DNA from: Elusimicrobiota bacterium
GTDB lineage: Bacteria; Elusimicrobiota; Elusimicrobia; FEN-1173
Direction: 5' to 3'
NCBI GenBank assembly: GCA_016714745.1
Contig: JADKCG010000019.1
Span: 1-64,000 of the forward strand
Length of the DNA stretch: 64,000 bases
Shown: one piece after another, positions 36,047 to 45,224 of the stretch
Numbering within the stretch: position 1 is the first letter of the stretch
Layout: each line of letters starts with the position of its first letter
Notes under the pieces: model-generated
The model's database searches: none
What the model was told of the DNA's origin: nothing
What the model saw: the letters and a program-made list of their open reading frames with translations, nothing else
Position numbers and translations under genes: made by a program

Positions 36047-38745
36047 CTATTTCTTTTTGAATATTTTTTCTAGGGCGTCGCGGCCTAAATCTTCGAGTGG
36101 GTTTTCTGAGGATTTTGGGGCTGGGTTTCCATCCGAGTGGGTCGGAGTGCCGGGACGGTCTGGTTTGCCTTTCCAGCCGCCCAGGGTTTTTTTGAAGATG
36201 TCTTGGGCGGCACGGCGCACGGTGTCTCGGTAATCCACTTTGACTTTTGGGTCTCGGAGGGGGCCTTTGAGGGCCGCTTCGATGGTCGGCCTTCCATCGT
36301 CGGCTGTAATCCAATTCCCCACACTTCCCCGGACGGATCCTGGGGGGAGTTTCAGCATCAACCTCAGGTCCGATTCCATATCGCCCAGACGTACGTGTCC
36401 TTTTGCAAAGAAATCCGTTTGGTCGCTGTTCAAGACGAAAGATTTTATCTCTGCCATTCCTTGGGTCACCCAAAACAGCCCCGCCAATTTATTGTAGGCG
36501 ATGTCCGATCCTTCCCGGTTCATGAGTTTATTTATTTTATTCGCCACGGGGACGTTTTTGATCTCTCCTGTGGCGGCCGTGACGGAGGCGGTGCCCGAAA
36601 GGACCGAAAGGTTTGGCCCCACGTCCGTAAAGTTCCAATTGAATTGGAAATCACGGCCCACGTAATGGGGGTGCACAATCTCGCCAATACGGAACACTCC
36701 GATGGCTTGAGCTATGGGCGCGGAGGAATCTAGGGCATTTATGGCCGGGGAGGGGGCGGCCGGGGTCTTCGGAGAGGGGGGCGTCGTGGGGGAGAAGAGC
36801 TTGAGCAGTTTCTCCACCTCCAATCGGTCCCATCGACCGTCCAAAACAATGGTAGGGCGATTGAAGTGGTTGATGCGTCCACTCAATGAAAACGGCGATC
36901 CAAACGTTTTTCCACTTAAGGATTCAATATTCGCCGTGTCTTGAGTAAAACGGATCTTCCCATTCATCTCAGAGAGGGTGACCCCAGCGACGGGGGTGAC
37001 GGCGGCATGGGAGAGGTGAATACGTCCGTCCACCACGGGGTCTTTCGCTGGGCCATTCACGTTGGCGTCGATGGTCGTTTGTCCACGGAGGCGGTAGTCC
37101 GCCACGGGGGGAAGCAGACGTCCGACCTGAGTGAGGTCTGAGATCGTGCCTTTGACAACTAAACGGAGGGTGGGGGTGTTCATTAGATCTGTCACGTCCC
37201 CGCGCACGTCAAAGGCGCCGGCGGCGGTGCGGATCGTGGCGGCGGAAATCTCTATGTCTCGTTGTTTCTTAATTCGACCGGCGGCCGAAAGAGCGAGGGC
37301 GCTCTCTGTCGGTTTACGGAAGGAACTCCCATACGTGGTATCGAGGGATTCTCCATCAGCGGAAACGTCAAACGCCAGGTTCGACAGGGGGCCCTGGAAT
37401 TCGCCCGTGAGGCCCACCTTTCCTGAAAGATGGAATTCCGTCGGCCAAGGTCCGCCGGGGGTGATGTTGAGCTCCGGTGTTCTGAGGTCCAGAGCGATGG
37501 CGGGATCTTTTCCTTCGGTCCCTTCCGCAGATCCCGCCAGAGTGAAGGGAGCCCCTGTTGGTTTTTCGAGCCAACCACCGTAAGAGAGAACAGCGCTGTC
37601 CCCGGCCATCTCTCCCGCGATTGTCCAATGGGTGCTGGAGATTTTTATCTTCCATTGGCCGCTCAAAGGGCCGTTTCCTCGGACGCCGGGGACGAATGGG
37701 GTTTCTTCCAAATGGAACGATGTGGGCGAAAGGCGGACCTCGTGAATGGCTCCGTCGGTTTTAATCCCCACAGATCCCGCAATACCCAGGGTCGGTGCTT
37801 GGGCGTCAAAAGTTCCATCGGCGTTGATGTTGGTCGATGACGCGCGGATCGACCAGCGGCCCGAGAGTGTGGCGTTGGTCAGTGGGGACGGCAAGGCGAG
37901 GAAAGGAGCGAGGTCCCCCGCGGCCAGTGAATGGAGCGTGAGAAGGACGTCTGCGCGGAGGGTGGGCCGTGTGGCAAAGTCGCCGGTGATGTCGACAACA
38001 GAAGCCCCTAGCCCGAGGTGGAAATTGTCCAGGGTGGCTGTTGGATCGCCTGCGGGGGACAGGCGGGCTTGGAACGAGAGGGGCCCTTCCATGTCGTTTT
38101 TCCCCTCACAATTTCAAGGGCCGCTTTGACCCGAAGGGCGAAGGGGTCTGTCAGAGAAAAACCGGTGATCCGCGCGTCGAGCCGGTGAAGCGTCGCGGTC
38201 AGCGGGAGAGCGTCGTCCCGCACGAGGATCTCTCCTTCCGATAGGGAGGCGCGGTCAATAAGGAACGTCGCCCACGATGTTTTGGCGGGGGCAGGTGTTT
38301 CGTTGTCGGGAGGACGTGGGGGGGGGCCGGCTGTGTCCTTGGATGAAGCCGTGGGCAGGAGGTCGGAGAAATTGAAATTTCCTTCGGCGGACCGTCGAAC
38401 GGTCACGCGGGGTCGGTCCACGTCAATGGATCGGAGAATGATTTGATGTGACAGGAGCGGAAGGAGCCGGGGCAGAATTCTCACTCGTTCCACTTCGATG
38501 AACGTCCCCTCTGAGAAGGTGGGGGCTTCCGAAATCCGAACCCCTTTGAGTTCCACTCCGTGCAATAGGCTCACGTGAGCGTCGGCAATCTCCACTTGGC
38601 GCCCCATTCGCGCCCCCACCCAATCCCCGCCCAACTGCCGAATTCGGTCAGAGGGATACTGGTGTCGGAGCCAAACCCCGAGACCCAGCAGGGCCCCTCC
38701 TCCAACAAATGTGATGACGGCGAGTCCTTTCAGGAGACGTTTCAT
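36047..38745 (-). CDS. AsmA family protein (one frameshift)
   Basis: About 900 codons. An N-terminal membrane anchor (LAVITFVGGGALLGLGVWL) is followed by the AsmA N-domain pattern (VEIADAHVSLLHGVELKGVR, IDVDRPRVTVRRSAEGNFNF) and a long repeat-rich beta region ending in a typical C-terminal block (GTASVTAATGEIKNVPVANK, AEIKSFVLNSDQTDFFAKGH). AsmA-like proteins bridge inner and outer membranes for lipid transfer. The frame breaks near 38097-38101; one extra A restores EIVRGKNDMEGPLSF. TGG-TAAAAT lies 8 nt before the ATG, with no Shine-Dalgarno sequence. Confidence 0.85.
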
Positions 38746-38753
38746 TCATCTCA

Positions 38754-38762
38754 ATTTTACCA
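38754..38762 (-). promoter_or_regulatory. Extended -10 element for the AsmA-like gene
   Basis: TGG-TAAAAT on the minus strand with an 8-nt gap to the ATG. Another member of the leaderless set. Confidence 0.42.
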
Positions 38763-38779
38763 TTTGACTGTCTTGACCA

Positions 38780-38834
38780 CAGGTGTCCGGGGAATAAATT
38801 CGTCATTCCCGAACGACTTTGTCGAGTATCCCGT
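38780..38834 (+). repeat. Dispersed intergenic repeat, family D (copy 2)
   Basis: AGGTGTCCGGGGAATAAA then TTCGTCATTCCCGAACGAC then TTTGTCGAGTATCCCG. It lacks the 8-9-bp block (GCATGACA or GCATTGTA) found in the other two copies. The arms ATTCCCG and GTATCCCG do not pair, so this is not a simple hairpin. Confidence 0.62.
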
Positions 38835-38850
38835 TTTAATGCTGAGTTCC

Positions 38851-38963
38851 GCATCAGCGGCTCTGCCGCCCAGGTGTCGGGAGCTCTGCGACCGGCCGCA
38901 TCAGCGGCTCTGCCGCCCCAGGTGTCGGGAGCTCTGCGACCGGCCGCATCAGCGGCTCTGGGG
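38851..38963. repeat. Tandem repeat of family E, two full units and a partial third
   Basis: Units of 47 and 48 bp start GCATCAGCGGCTCTGCCGCC and end GCTCTGCGACCGGCC (38851-38897, 38898-38945). A truncated third unit runs GCATCAGCGGCTCTGGGG. The 293-bp gap between the AsmA-like and nuclease-like genes contains only this array and the family-D copy. Confidence 0.7.
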
Positions 38964-39037
38964 AACCTGCGTGTGTTGACATGGCTACTATACAAATGTA
39001 TTGTTTGTCGGCGATGGGTGATGAAAGGAGGCAAGCG

Positions 39038-39721
39038 ATGAATTGGCTTTCGGATCAAGTGATACAGGCGGCTCATTCACTGGAATTGGCGGGAGGAACG
39101 GTGAGGGCGTTTCGGCAGGGGGTGGCCGAGCGGTTTGCGGAATCCCCCATTACGGATTGGGAGACGCTCTTTTGGACTCGGGGGATTAAACGGGGGCTGA
39201 TTCATTTGAACAGTCATTGGTTTCGGTTGGGGTCTGGGAGGCAGGCATCGTTCAGTTTATTTGTGCGGAATGAAAATGGTCTCATCGTGGGTCTTCGACG
39301 GGAAGCCATCACCCAGGCGGCGGTGTATACGGCCCTGGTCACCCATTACGGGTACCAGCGCCGACACGTGCGTTTTGAGTTGGATTATCTGGATGTGGCT
39401 CTCCAAGACGCCGCGGGGCGGGTGACGCTCTACGCGGAGACCAAGGCCTCCGATCCTGTGTTGGAACGTCTGGTGGCTGATCTTTCAACAGGATTCAGAG
39501 ACGGACTTCCTTTTTTGGAATTGCCGGAAGGGAAAAAGCCGCCCGACGCTTTCCAAAAGGCGGCGCATATTCTCAGAAATCGCCCCCCCCACTTTTGGGC
39601 GGTTTCCCCGAACAACCGATTGGCTTTTGATGTCCACTATCAGGGGGTGGGGTTTCGGCTCGTCCCTGTGTCCGACATTCCGTTCCACCGAGACGCGGAC
39701 CTCTTTTCTTTTGTGGGTTAG
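39038..39721 (+). CDS. Hypothetical protein, possible PD-(D/E)XK nuclease fold
   Basis: 227 residues, soluble. The strand-rich block FELDYLDVALQDAAGRVTLY continues into AETKAS. Asp119 followed 15 residues later by Glu134-x-Lys136 fits the PD-(D/E)XK catalytic layout. The start at 39038 follows AAAGGAGG. The TAG stop comes from a family-B repeat, so the native C-terminus may once have been longer. Upstream is the repeat array; downstream is an aminotransferase, giving no functional clue. The nuclease call is fold-level inference only. Confidence 0.6.
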   Translation: MNWLSDQVIQAAHSLELAGGTVRAFRQGVAERFAESPITDWETLFWTRGIKRGLIHLNSHWFRLGSGRQASFSLFVRNENGLIVGLRREAITQAAVYTALVTHYGYQRRHVRFELDYLDVALQDAAGRVTLYAETKASDPVLERLVADLSTGFRDGLPFLELPEGKKPPDAFQKAAHILRNRPPHFWAVSPNNRLAFDVHYQGVGFRLVPVSDIPFHRDADLFSFVG

Positions 39722-39746
39722 CCGGATTCCCCGGTTGGCACAGGGA
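39719..39746 (+). repeat. Stop-codon-associated repeat, family B (copy 3)
   Basis: TAGCCGGATTCCCCGGTTGG followed by CACAGGG, one G shorter than the other copies. Its TAG ends the 39038-39721 gene. Confidence 0.6.
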
Positions 39747-39777
39747 TACTGTCGATAGGGTTAAGAAACTTCACCGG

Positions 39778-39814
39778 CCAATCCCCCCTGCCCCCCTTTG
39801 CAAAGGGGGGAAAG
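39778..39814. repeat. C-rich palindromic repeat, family C (copy 2)
   Basis: CCAATCCCCCCTGC then the perfect palindrome CCCCCCTTTGCAAAGGGGGG. It matches 6527-6563. A TATACAAT-like -10 (39851-39857) for the next gene follows. The 174-bp gap holds no gene. Confidence 0.6.
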
Positions 39815-39895
39815 ACACGGCAATTCAGCGATGATATGTGGGTCCGGTTTTTATACAATCTATCCTTCACTCATTCTGATTTAGGAGATTTATCG

Positions 39896-41239
39896 ATGAT
39901 CCATCCTTTGGCCGTTGAACTGAACGATACGATTAAACGTGAAGCGCCCGAGATCTTTTCTATGTTTTCGGGGCTTGGTCGAGAATTCTATTTTCCCAAA
40001 GGCATTCTCACCCAAACCGCGGAGGCCCGACAGAAAGCCAAACGGTTCAACGCCACCATTGGGATTGCCAAAGAAAAAGGCGAACCCATGTTCTTGGCCG
40101 CCGTGATGGATCAGCTTCCCACGTTCTCGTCTCAGGAAGCGTTGAACTACGCCCCCTCGTTTGGATCCCCTGAACTTCGGCAAGCCTGGAAAAAAGAGGT
40201 GCTGGAAAAGAACCCCTCGTTGACGGCCACCGCCATCGGCACCCCGGTGGTGACTTGCGGGATCACCCATGGGTTGAGTGTTGTGGCGGACATGTTCTCC
40301 GAGGCGGGGGATGTGGTTTTCGTTCCGGACCAGTACTGGGAAAATTACAGCATGGTGTTCGGTCTGCGACGCGGAGCGCGCATGGTGCGCTATCCCCTGT
40401 TCTCGACGGCCGGCGGGTTTGACGTGGACGGATTCACTGCCGCTCTCCGGGCCGTCCGGCCGGGCGAAAAGGCGCTTGTCCTTCTCAACTTTCCGAACAA
40501 TCCCACGGGTTTCACTCCCACGAAAACCGAGGCCGAGGCCATCGCCAAGACGCTCGTGGATTTGGCTCAGGGCGGCCGTCGGTTTGTGGCCCTCTGTGAC
40601 GACGCTTATTTTGGGTTGGGGTACGAGCCCTCGCTGGCAAAGGAATCCCTTTTCGCTCAATTGGTTCACCGTCATGCCAACATTCTTCCCCTTAAGTTGG
40701 ATGGCGTCACCAAAGAAGATTACGTGTGGGGTTTTCGCGTGGGGTTTTTGACGTTCCCTGGGCCGGCGAAAGTGGCCGAGGCGCTGGAGAAGAAAGCCGC
40801 GGGGCTTGTCCGTGGGGCGATCTCTAACGTTTCCCAACTGACCCAGAGCGCGATTTTGAAAGCCATGTCCGCTCCCTCGTATAAGGCGGACAAAAGTCAA
40901 AAATACGATGTGTTGAAGGCCCGCTACGACAAGGTCAAAGCCGTTCTTGCCCAACCGGAATACGCCGAAGTGTGGACCCCTTACCCTTTTAATTCCGGCT
41001 ATTTTTTCTGCATGAAATTAAAGGGTTTAAACGCCGAAGCTTTTCGGCTTACCCTGCTGGATAAATACGGGGTGGGGGTGATTGCCACAGCTCCGACGGA
41101 TGTGCGCGTGGCTTTCTCCTGCTTGGAAGTGGGGGAAGTGGAACCCATGTTTTCCCTCATGCGTCAGGCCGCTCTGGAACTGAAGGGTGACCCCAAGGCG
41201 ACGGACCTGACTCTATACGCTGAAGCTTTCCAGGAATAG
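39896..41239 (+). CDS. PLP-dependent aminotransferase class I/II
   Basis: 447 residues of the fold-type I aminotransferase family. Visible blocks are TCGITHGLSVVADMFSEAGD, NFPNNPTGFTPTKTEAEAIA, CDDAYFGLGYEP and the PLP-lysine region LDGVTKEDYVWGFRVGF. Start 39896 follows TTAGGAG. It is 9 bp upstream of serC, so the pair is probably co-transcribed. The longer length and unusual GVTKEDYVWG motif set it apart from AspC. Substrate unknown; a role in amino-acid synthesis near serine is inferred. Confidence 0.86.
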   Translation: MIHPLAVELNDTIKREAPEIFSMFSGLGREFYFPKGILTQTAEARQKAKRFNATIGIAKEKGEPMFLAAVMDQLPTFSSQEALNYAPSFGSPELRQAWKKEVLEKNPSLTATAIGTPVVTCGITHGLSVVADMFSEAGDVVFVPDQYWENYSMVFGLRRGARMVRYPLFSTAGGFDVDGFTAALRAVRPGEKALVLLNFPNNPTGFTPTKTEAEAIAKTLVDLAQGGRRFVALCDDAYFGLGYEPSLAKESLFAQLVHRHANILPLKLDGVTKEDYVWGFRVGFLTFPGPAKVAEALEKKAAGLVRGAISNVSQLTQSAILKAMSAPSYKADKSQKYDVLKARYDKVKAVLAQPEYAEVWTPYPFNSGYFFCMKLKGLNAEAFRLTLLDKYGVGVIATAPTDVRVAFSCLEVGEVEPMFSLMRQAALELKGDPKATDLTLYAEAFQE

Positions 41240-41248
41240 GAGATTCCC

Positions 41249-42328
41249 ATGGCTCGAGTGAAATTTAATTTTAGCGCGGGACCGGCCGTATTGCCGGAAG
41301 AGGTTCTTCAAGAGGCTTCTCGATCGGTGGTGGATTGCGGCAACACTGGGCTCTCCATTTTATGCATGAGCCATCGGGGCGGGACCTACGAAGCGTTGCA
41401 CATGGAAGCGCTGGCCAACGTCCGGGACCTCCTTCACGTGCCGCCCGAGTTCGCCGTTCTGTTTTTGCAGGGGGGGGCGACCCAACAATTTTCACAGGTC
41501 GCCATGAACCTGGCGGTGGGGAAACCCGCCGATTACACTCTGACCGGTCAGTGGGCCGACGGGGCATTCAAAGAGGCGGGCAAAGTGGCGACCGTGCGCG
41601 TTGCGGCCGACAGCCGAAAAATATCCCCTGCCCGCGTTCCTTTTCCATCCGAAATTAAGATTTCGCCCGACGCGGCCTATCTCCACGTGACTTCAAATGA
41701 AACCGTCGATGGCATTCAGTGGTCGGCGTTTCCGGAATCTCCTGTGCCTCTCGTTTGTGACATGAGCTCCGATATCATGAGTCGAGAGATTCCCTGGAGC
41801 CGGTTCGGCCTGGTGTATGCGGGTGCCCAGAAAAATTTGGGGCCCGCCGGCGTAACGGTGGTGATCGTTCGAAAAGATGTGGCGGAAAAAGCGCCCTCCA
41901 CACTGCCGGCCATGTTGCGCTATCAGACTCACGTGGAAAAAGATTCTCTCCATAATACACCGCCCTGTTTTTCGATCTATGTCCTGGCGCTGGTGACGCG
42001 ATGGGTGAAAGCCCAGGGCGGCGTGGCCGCCCTGGAAGCGCACAACCGAGCCAAAGCCGCGAAGCTGTATGCCGCCATTGATGCCTCGGGTTTTTACACA
42101 GGGACCGCCGACAAGGCTCACCGGTCCATCATGAACGTCACCTATCGTCTTCCGAATGAAGACCTCGAAAAGATGTTCCTGAAGGAAGCCGACGCCGCAG
42201 GACTCTCGGGCCTCAAAGGCCACCGCGCGGTGGGCGGCCTTCGCGCGTCAATTTATAACGCCATGCCCGCTTCCGGCGTTGATGCTCTGATCCAATTCAT
42301 GGCCGATTTCCAAAAACGAAAGGGTTAA
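41249..42328 (+). CDS. serC: Phosphoserine aminotransferase
   Basis: Makes phosphoserine from 3-phosphohydroxypyruvate and glutamate in serine synthesis, 359 residues. The family opening FNFSAGPAVLPEEVL, the PLP lysine in VYAGAQKNLGPAGVTVVI and the C-terminal GLKGHRAVGGLRASIYNAMP are all present. ATAGGAG precedes the ATG. The upstream aminotransferase is in the same unit; serA and serB are not in the window. Confidence 0.96.
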   Translation: MARVKFNFSAGPAVLPEEVLQEASRSVVDCGNTGLSILCMSHRGGTYEALHMEALANVRDLLHVPPEFAVLFLQGGATQQFSQVAMNLAVGKPADYTLTGQWADGAFKEAGKVATVRVAADSRKISPARVPFPSEIKISPDAAYLHVTSNETVDGIQWSAFPESPVPLVCDMSSDIMSREIPWSRFGLVYAGAQKNLGPAGVTVVIVRKDVAEKAPSTLPAMLRYQTHVEKDSLHNTPPCFSIYVLALVTRWVKAQGGVAALEAHNRAKAAKLYAAIDASGFYTGTADKAHRSIMNVTYRLPNEDLEKMFLKEADAAGLSGLKGHRAVGGLRASIYNAMPASGVDALIQFMADFQKRKG

Positions 42329-42413
42329 CCGAAGGGAGATTGAGATGGGCCGTTGTCGCGAAAATCCATTTCTCCCGGCGCGGGGTTGAGAAACGTTCCT
42401 GACGAAAAAATTT

Positions 42414-44442
42414 ATGAAGAGAATGCACATGCGATCCTTCACCCATAAGGGAAGTGTTTTTGTTGTTGTGTTTTTTACCGCCAGCCTGGTGTTGGGGTAT
42501 GCCCTTTGGAAAAACCATGGGGCGTCCCTGGTGTCGTGGCCGCCGGCGGCGCCTGCGTTCGCCCTTTCGCTTCAATCGGATAAAGAATCCTATGCACATG
42601 ATGAACTGGTCGAACTTTCGTTGCGACCTTCCGGTGATGCGGCTCGGGAAATTCTCAGGAAATCGACGGTGCCTTTCACGGCTTGGGTGGAACGGGAGGG
42701 GCAACTCGTTCGGACGGTGGGCGAGCTGGAAAAGATGAGGCTCGCCTACGATCCTAAAGAGAAAGTCTGGCGGGCGCGCTGGCCGATCCCCTGGAACGCT
42801 CGTGAGGGGGATTATGTTCTTCGGTTAGCGACGGCCGCTTTGCCTTCTGGTTTGGGGACTCTACAGGCGGGGAGTTTTCAGGTCGTGTCGCGGGCTTTTG
42901 ATCCTGTGCCGGCGGGGGTTTGGTGTTCTTCCCCTGGAAGGGCTCGGGTCTTTGCAACGGTTTACGGGGCCGAACGGGGGGGGGCCTTCCGGCGTGGCCA
43001 TGGCCGAATGGGCCGATTTCATGGGGGCGGACGCGGTTCTCGTTCAGGGGGCGGAGTCCAGCGGACATTCTAAAAAACTTTCTTCAGCATTTCCGTGGGT
43101 TATGCGCTCCACCGAACCCGTATCGATTCTGGCGCGGGCGTGCCATGAACGCGGGATCAAATTGGGGGTCTATGTCCTTTCTTACATGGTGGGGGGCGAT
43201 GCGAAATATTCACCCGATTACGAATACGGATGGCACTATGAAAATGGGGCGCCGATCTATGGATTAAATCGGGCTGTGCGGCGGGGAATTTCCATTCGGG
43301 ATAAAAAACGTCCGGGTGATATCGTGAAAGTATTGGATCGGTGGGCGGAGGTGGAGGGCGTTGATTTCTTGGGACTGGATTACATTCGCCCCGTTTTCGG
43401 CGGCAATGAGTTGGTAGACGATTTCGTTAACGAAATGCCGGGAGTTCAGAAACCCGAGGGTTATGACGGGTGGAGCAAAGAAAAACGGATGACATGGATC
43501 GCCCGAGGGAGGTACATCGCTCCCACGGTTGCGCTCCGCAATGACCCGAAATTCAAAATCACCGATCAATGGTTTTGGTATCGCGCGCATCGCACAGCGG
43601 GTGTGGTTCGAAAGATCGCCGATGGATTTGGCGAAAAAAAACCGTTGTGGGCGTTCACCCTTTCCTGGCAAAAAGGCTGGGAACATGGCCAAGACCCTGC
43701 CATGATGCGAGATGCCGGGGTGGACATAAACGGCATCATGTTGTATGAGGCGGACAGTCAACAGTATCGGGGATTGTTAAGCCAATGGAATGCCTACACC
43801 CGCGATTCGGAATTTAATTTGGTGGTCGGTAACACCTTTGACTGGCGACTGCATCAAAAGACCTTAAACCCGGCGGGACCGGAAGATATGGTTCGGCGGA
43901 CATTGGCCGCCGTCGAGCGGTTTCAGGAGGGAAAACCGGTCCGGGGCATTTTTATGCACGACCTTGCCCGCGCGCTTCGAGGGAATCTGGGCCCTTATCC
44001 GCCCAAAGAATGGTTTCTTGCCGCCGGGAGCGCCATCACCCGGGTCCGGGAAATTCACAACAAAACCCCTTACCGTCTGACCTTGTCCGTCCCCCCGCAA
44101 ACCGTTCCGGGGGTGTCCTATTCTGTGCGTGTGGCGCTCGACCCCGCCACGTCACGCTCGCCGGTCACGGTCCAACTCTATTCTTCTTCGGATATGGACC
44201 TCTCTACCTCCCAGATTGAACTGACGCCCGCCCGATCTTCCGCGACGGTTGTGGCGCGTTGGAATCCGGACGACCGGTCTCCGGCGCGAGGGAACCGCGC
44301 GTTCATCGCCGCCCGGTCGTTCTCCCCCGACCCGCCTCGCCAACGTTGTCAGATCCACATGTCGTATGTTCAGGGCTTGCGCAAGGGGGGCCTGAATTTG
44401 CTGGCGGACGAAAAGCCCGTTTTATCCCCAAGGTCAAAATAG
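42414..44442 (+). CDS. Exported TIM-barrel protein resembling glycoside hydrolases (one frameshift)
   Basis: About 676 codons. An N-terminal signal anchor (GSVFVVVFFTASLVLGYAL) precedes a beta domain (SLQSDKESYAHDELVELSL), then a barrel-like region: EWADFMGADAVLVQGAES, ARACHERGIKLGVYVLSY, VEGVDFLGLDYIRPVFGG. This layout resembles the GHL-type putative glycosidases. A C-terminal beta-sandwich follows (VPGVSYSVRVALDPATS). The frame breaks near 42914-42922; removing one G gives PAGFGVLPLEGLGSLQRF. No strong ribosome-binding site. The 85-bp gap after serC has a weak GGGAGA/TCTCCC inverted repeat. Enzymatic activity is inference. Confidence 0.7.
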
Positions 44443-44498
44443 GAAGAAGGTTTCAGGGTGGGGCGGGTCTCTCTCTCGAGAGATTTCCGCCAGCGCGG

Positions 44499-44517
44499 TC
44501 ACAGAGCCGCTGATGCC
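44499..44517 (-). repeat. Family E repeat core (copy 3, partial)
   Basis: On the minus strand GGCATCAGCGGCTCTGTG, matching the start of the units at 38851. A long G-run and a partial family-C element (GGGCCCCCCTTGCAAAAAG, 44553-44575) follow before the lemA gene. The 192-bp gap holds no gene. Confidence 0.45.
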
Positions 44518-44634
44518 CCGGCGGCACGTTCCTCAGAGACGGGCCCGGGGGGGGGGGAGTGGGCCCCCCTTGCAAAAAGAGCGTTCTTCCTCCATACTCC
44601 TTAAATGGAGGGAGGCTCCCTTCCTGGAGGAACA

Positions 44635-45213
44635 ATGATCGCTGTGGCCTTATTTGTTGTTGTGGCGTTGGGTGTGGTGGGGTTCCTTTATGCTGTTTCA
44701 ATCTACAACGGGTTGGTTCGACTAAAAAATAATGTGTCGAAAGCCTGGTCAAATATTGACATCCTGTTGAAACAGCGTCACGACGAACTGCCGAAACTGA
44801 TTGAGACGTGCAAACAATATATGAAATATGAGTCAGGCACTCTCGAGAAAATTATGCAAGCCCGGGCGGCGGTGTATTCCGCACGGGAAACGGGAAACGT
44901 TCAATCGGTGGGCGCCGCCGAGGGGCAATTGCGGGGGCTGATGGGGGGGTTGTTTGCCGTGGCTGAAAATTATCCGGAACTTAAATCCAGCGCCACCTTT
45001 CAAAGCCTTCACGCGCGCATCTCGTCTTTAGAGAACACGATTTCCGACAGGCGGGAACTTTACAACGAGAGCGTGAATTTAAACAATTCTCGGCGTGAGA
45101 TGTTTCCGGATTCCTTGGTGGCGTCTTTTGGCCAATTCCCTGCGGCTCCGCTTCTCCGTTTCGACGCGTTGGAAACCAAAGACGTGGACGTCCGGGCCGC
45201 CTTCCAATCCTGA
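44635..45213 (+). CDS. LemA family protein
   Basis: 192 residues with one N-terminal membrane helix (IAVALFVVVALGVVGFLYAV) followed by the LemA four-helix domain: VSIYNGLVRLKNNVSKAWSN, DILLKQRHDELPKLIETCKQ, and C-terminal YNESVNLNNSRREMFPDSLV. The start at 44635 is fixed by TGGAGG. The gene is followed after 11 bp by a GIDE-domain membrane protein, a pairing known in several bacteria. Biochemical role is unknown. Confidence 0.94.
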   Translation: MIAVALFVVVALGVVGFLYAVSIYNGLVRLKNNVSKAWSNIDILLKQRHDELPKLIETCKQYMKYESGTLEKIMQARAAVYSARETGNVQSVGAAEGQLRGLMGGLFAVAENYPELKSSATFQSLHARISSLENTISDRRELYNESVNLNNSRREMFPDSLVASFGQFPAAPLLRFDALETKDVDVRAAFQS

Positions 45214-45224
45214 TCTGTTCTTTG

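Noticed and set aside
38851..38963. Possible CRISPR array
   Set aside because: Units are contiguous with no unique spacers, and single copies of the same sequence occur elsewhere; no cas genes.
39890..40954. A 354-codon minus-strand frame opposite the aminotransferase
   Set aside because: His/Gly/Arg-rich antisense translation with no motif; the plus strand encodes a complete aminotransferase.
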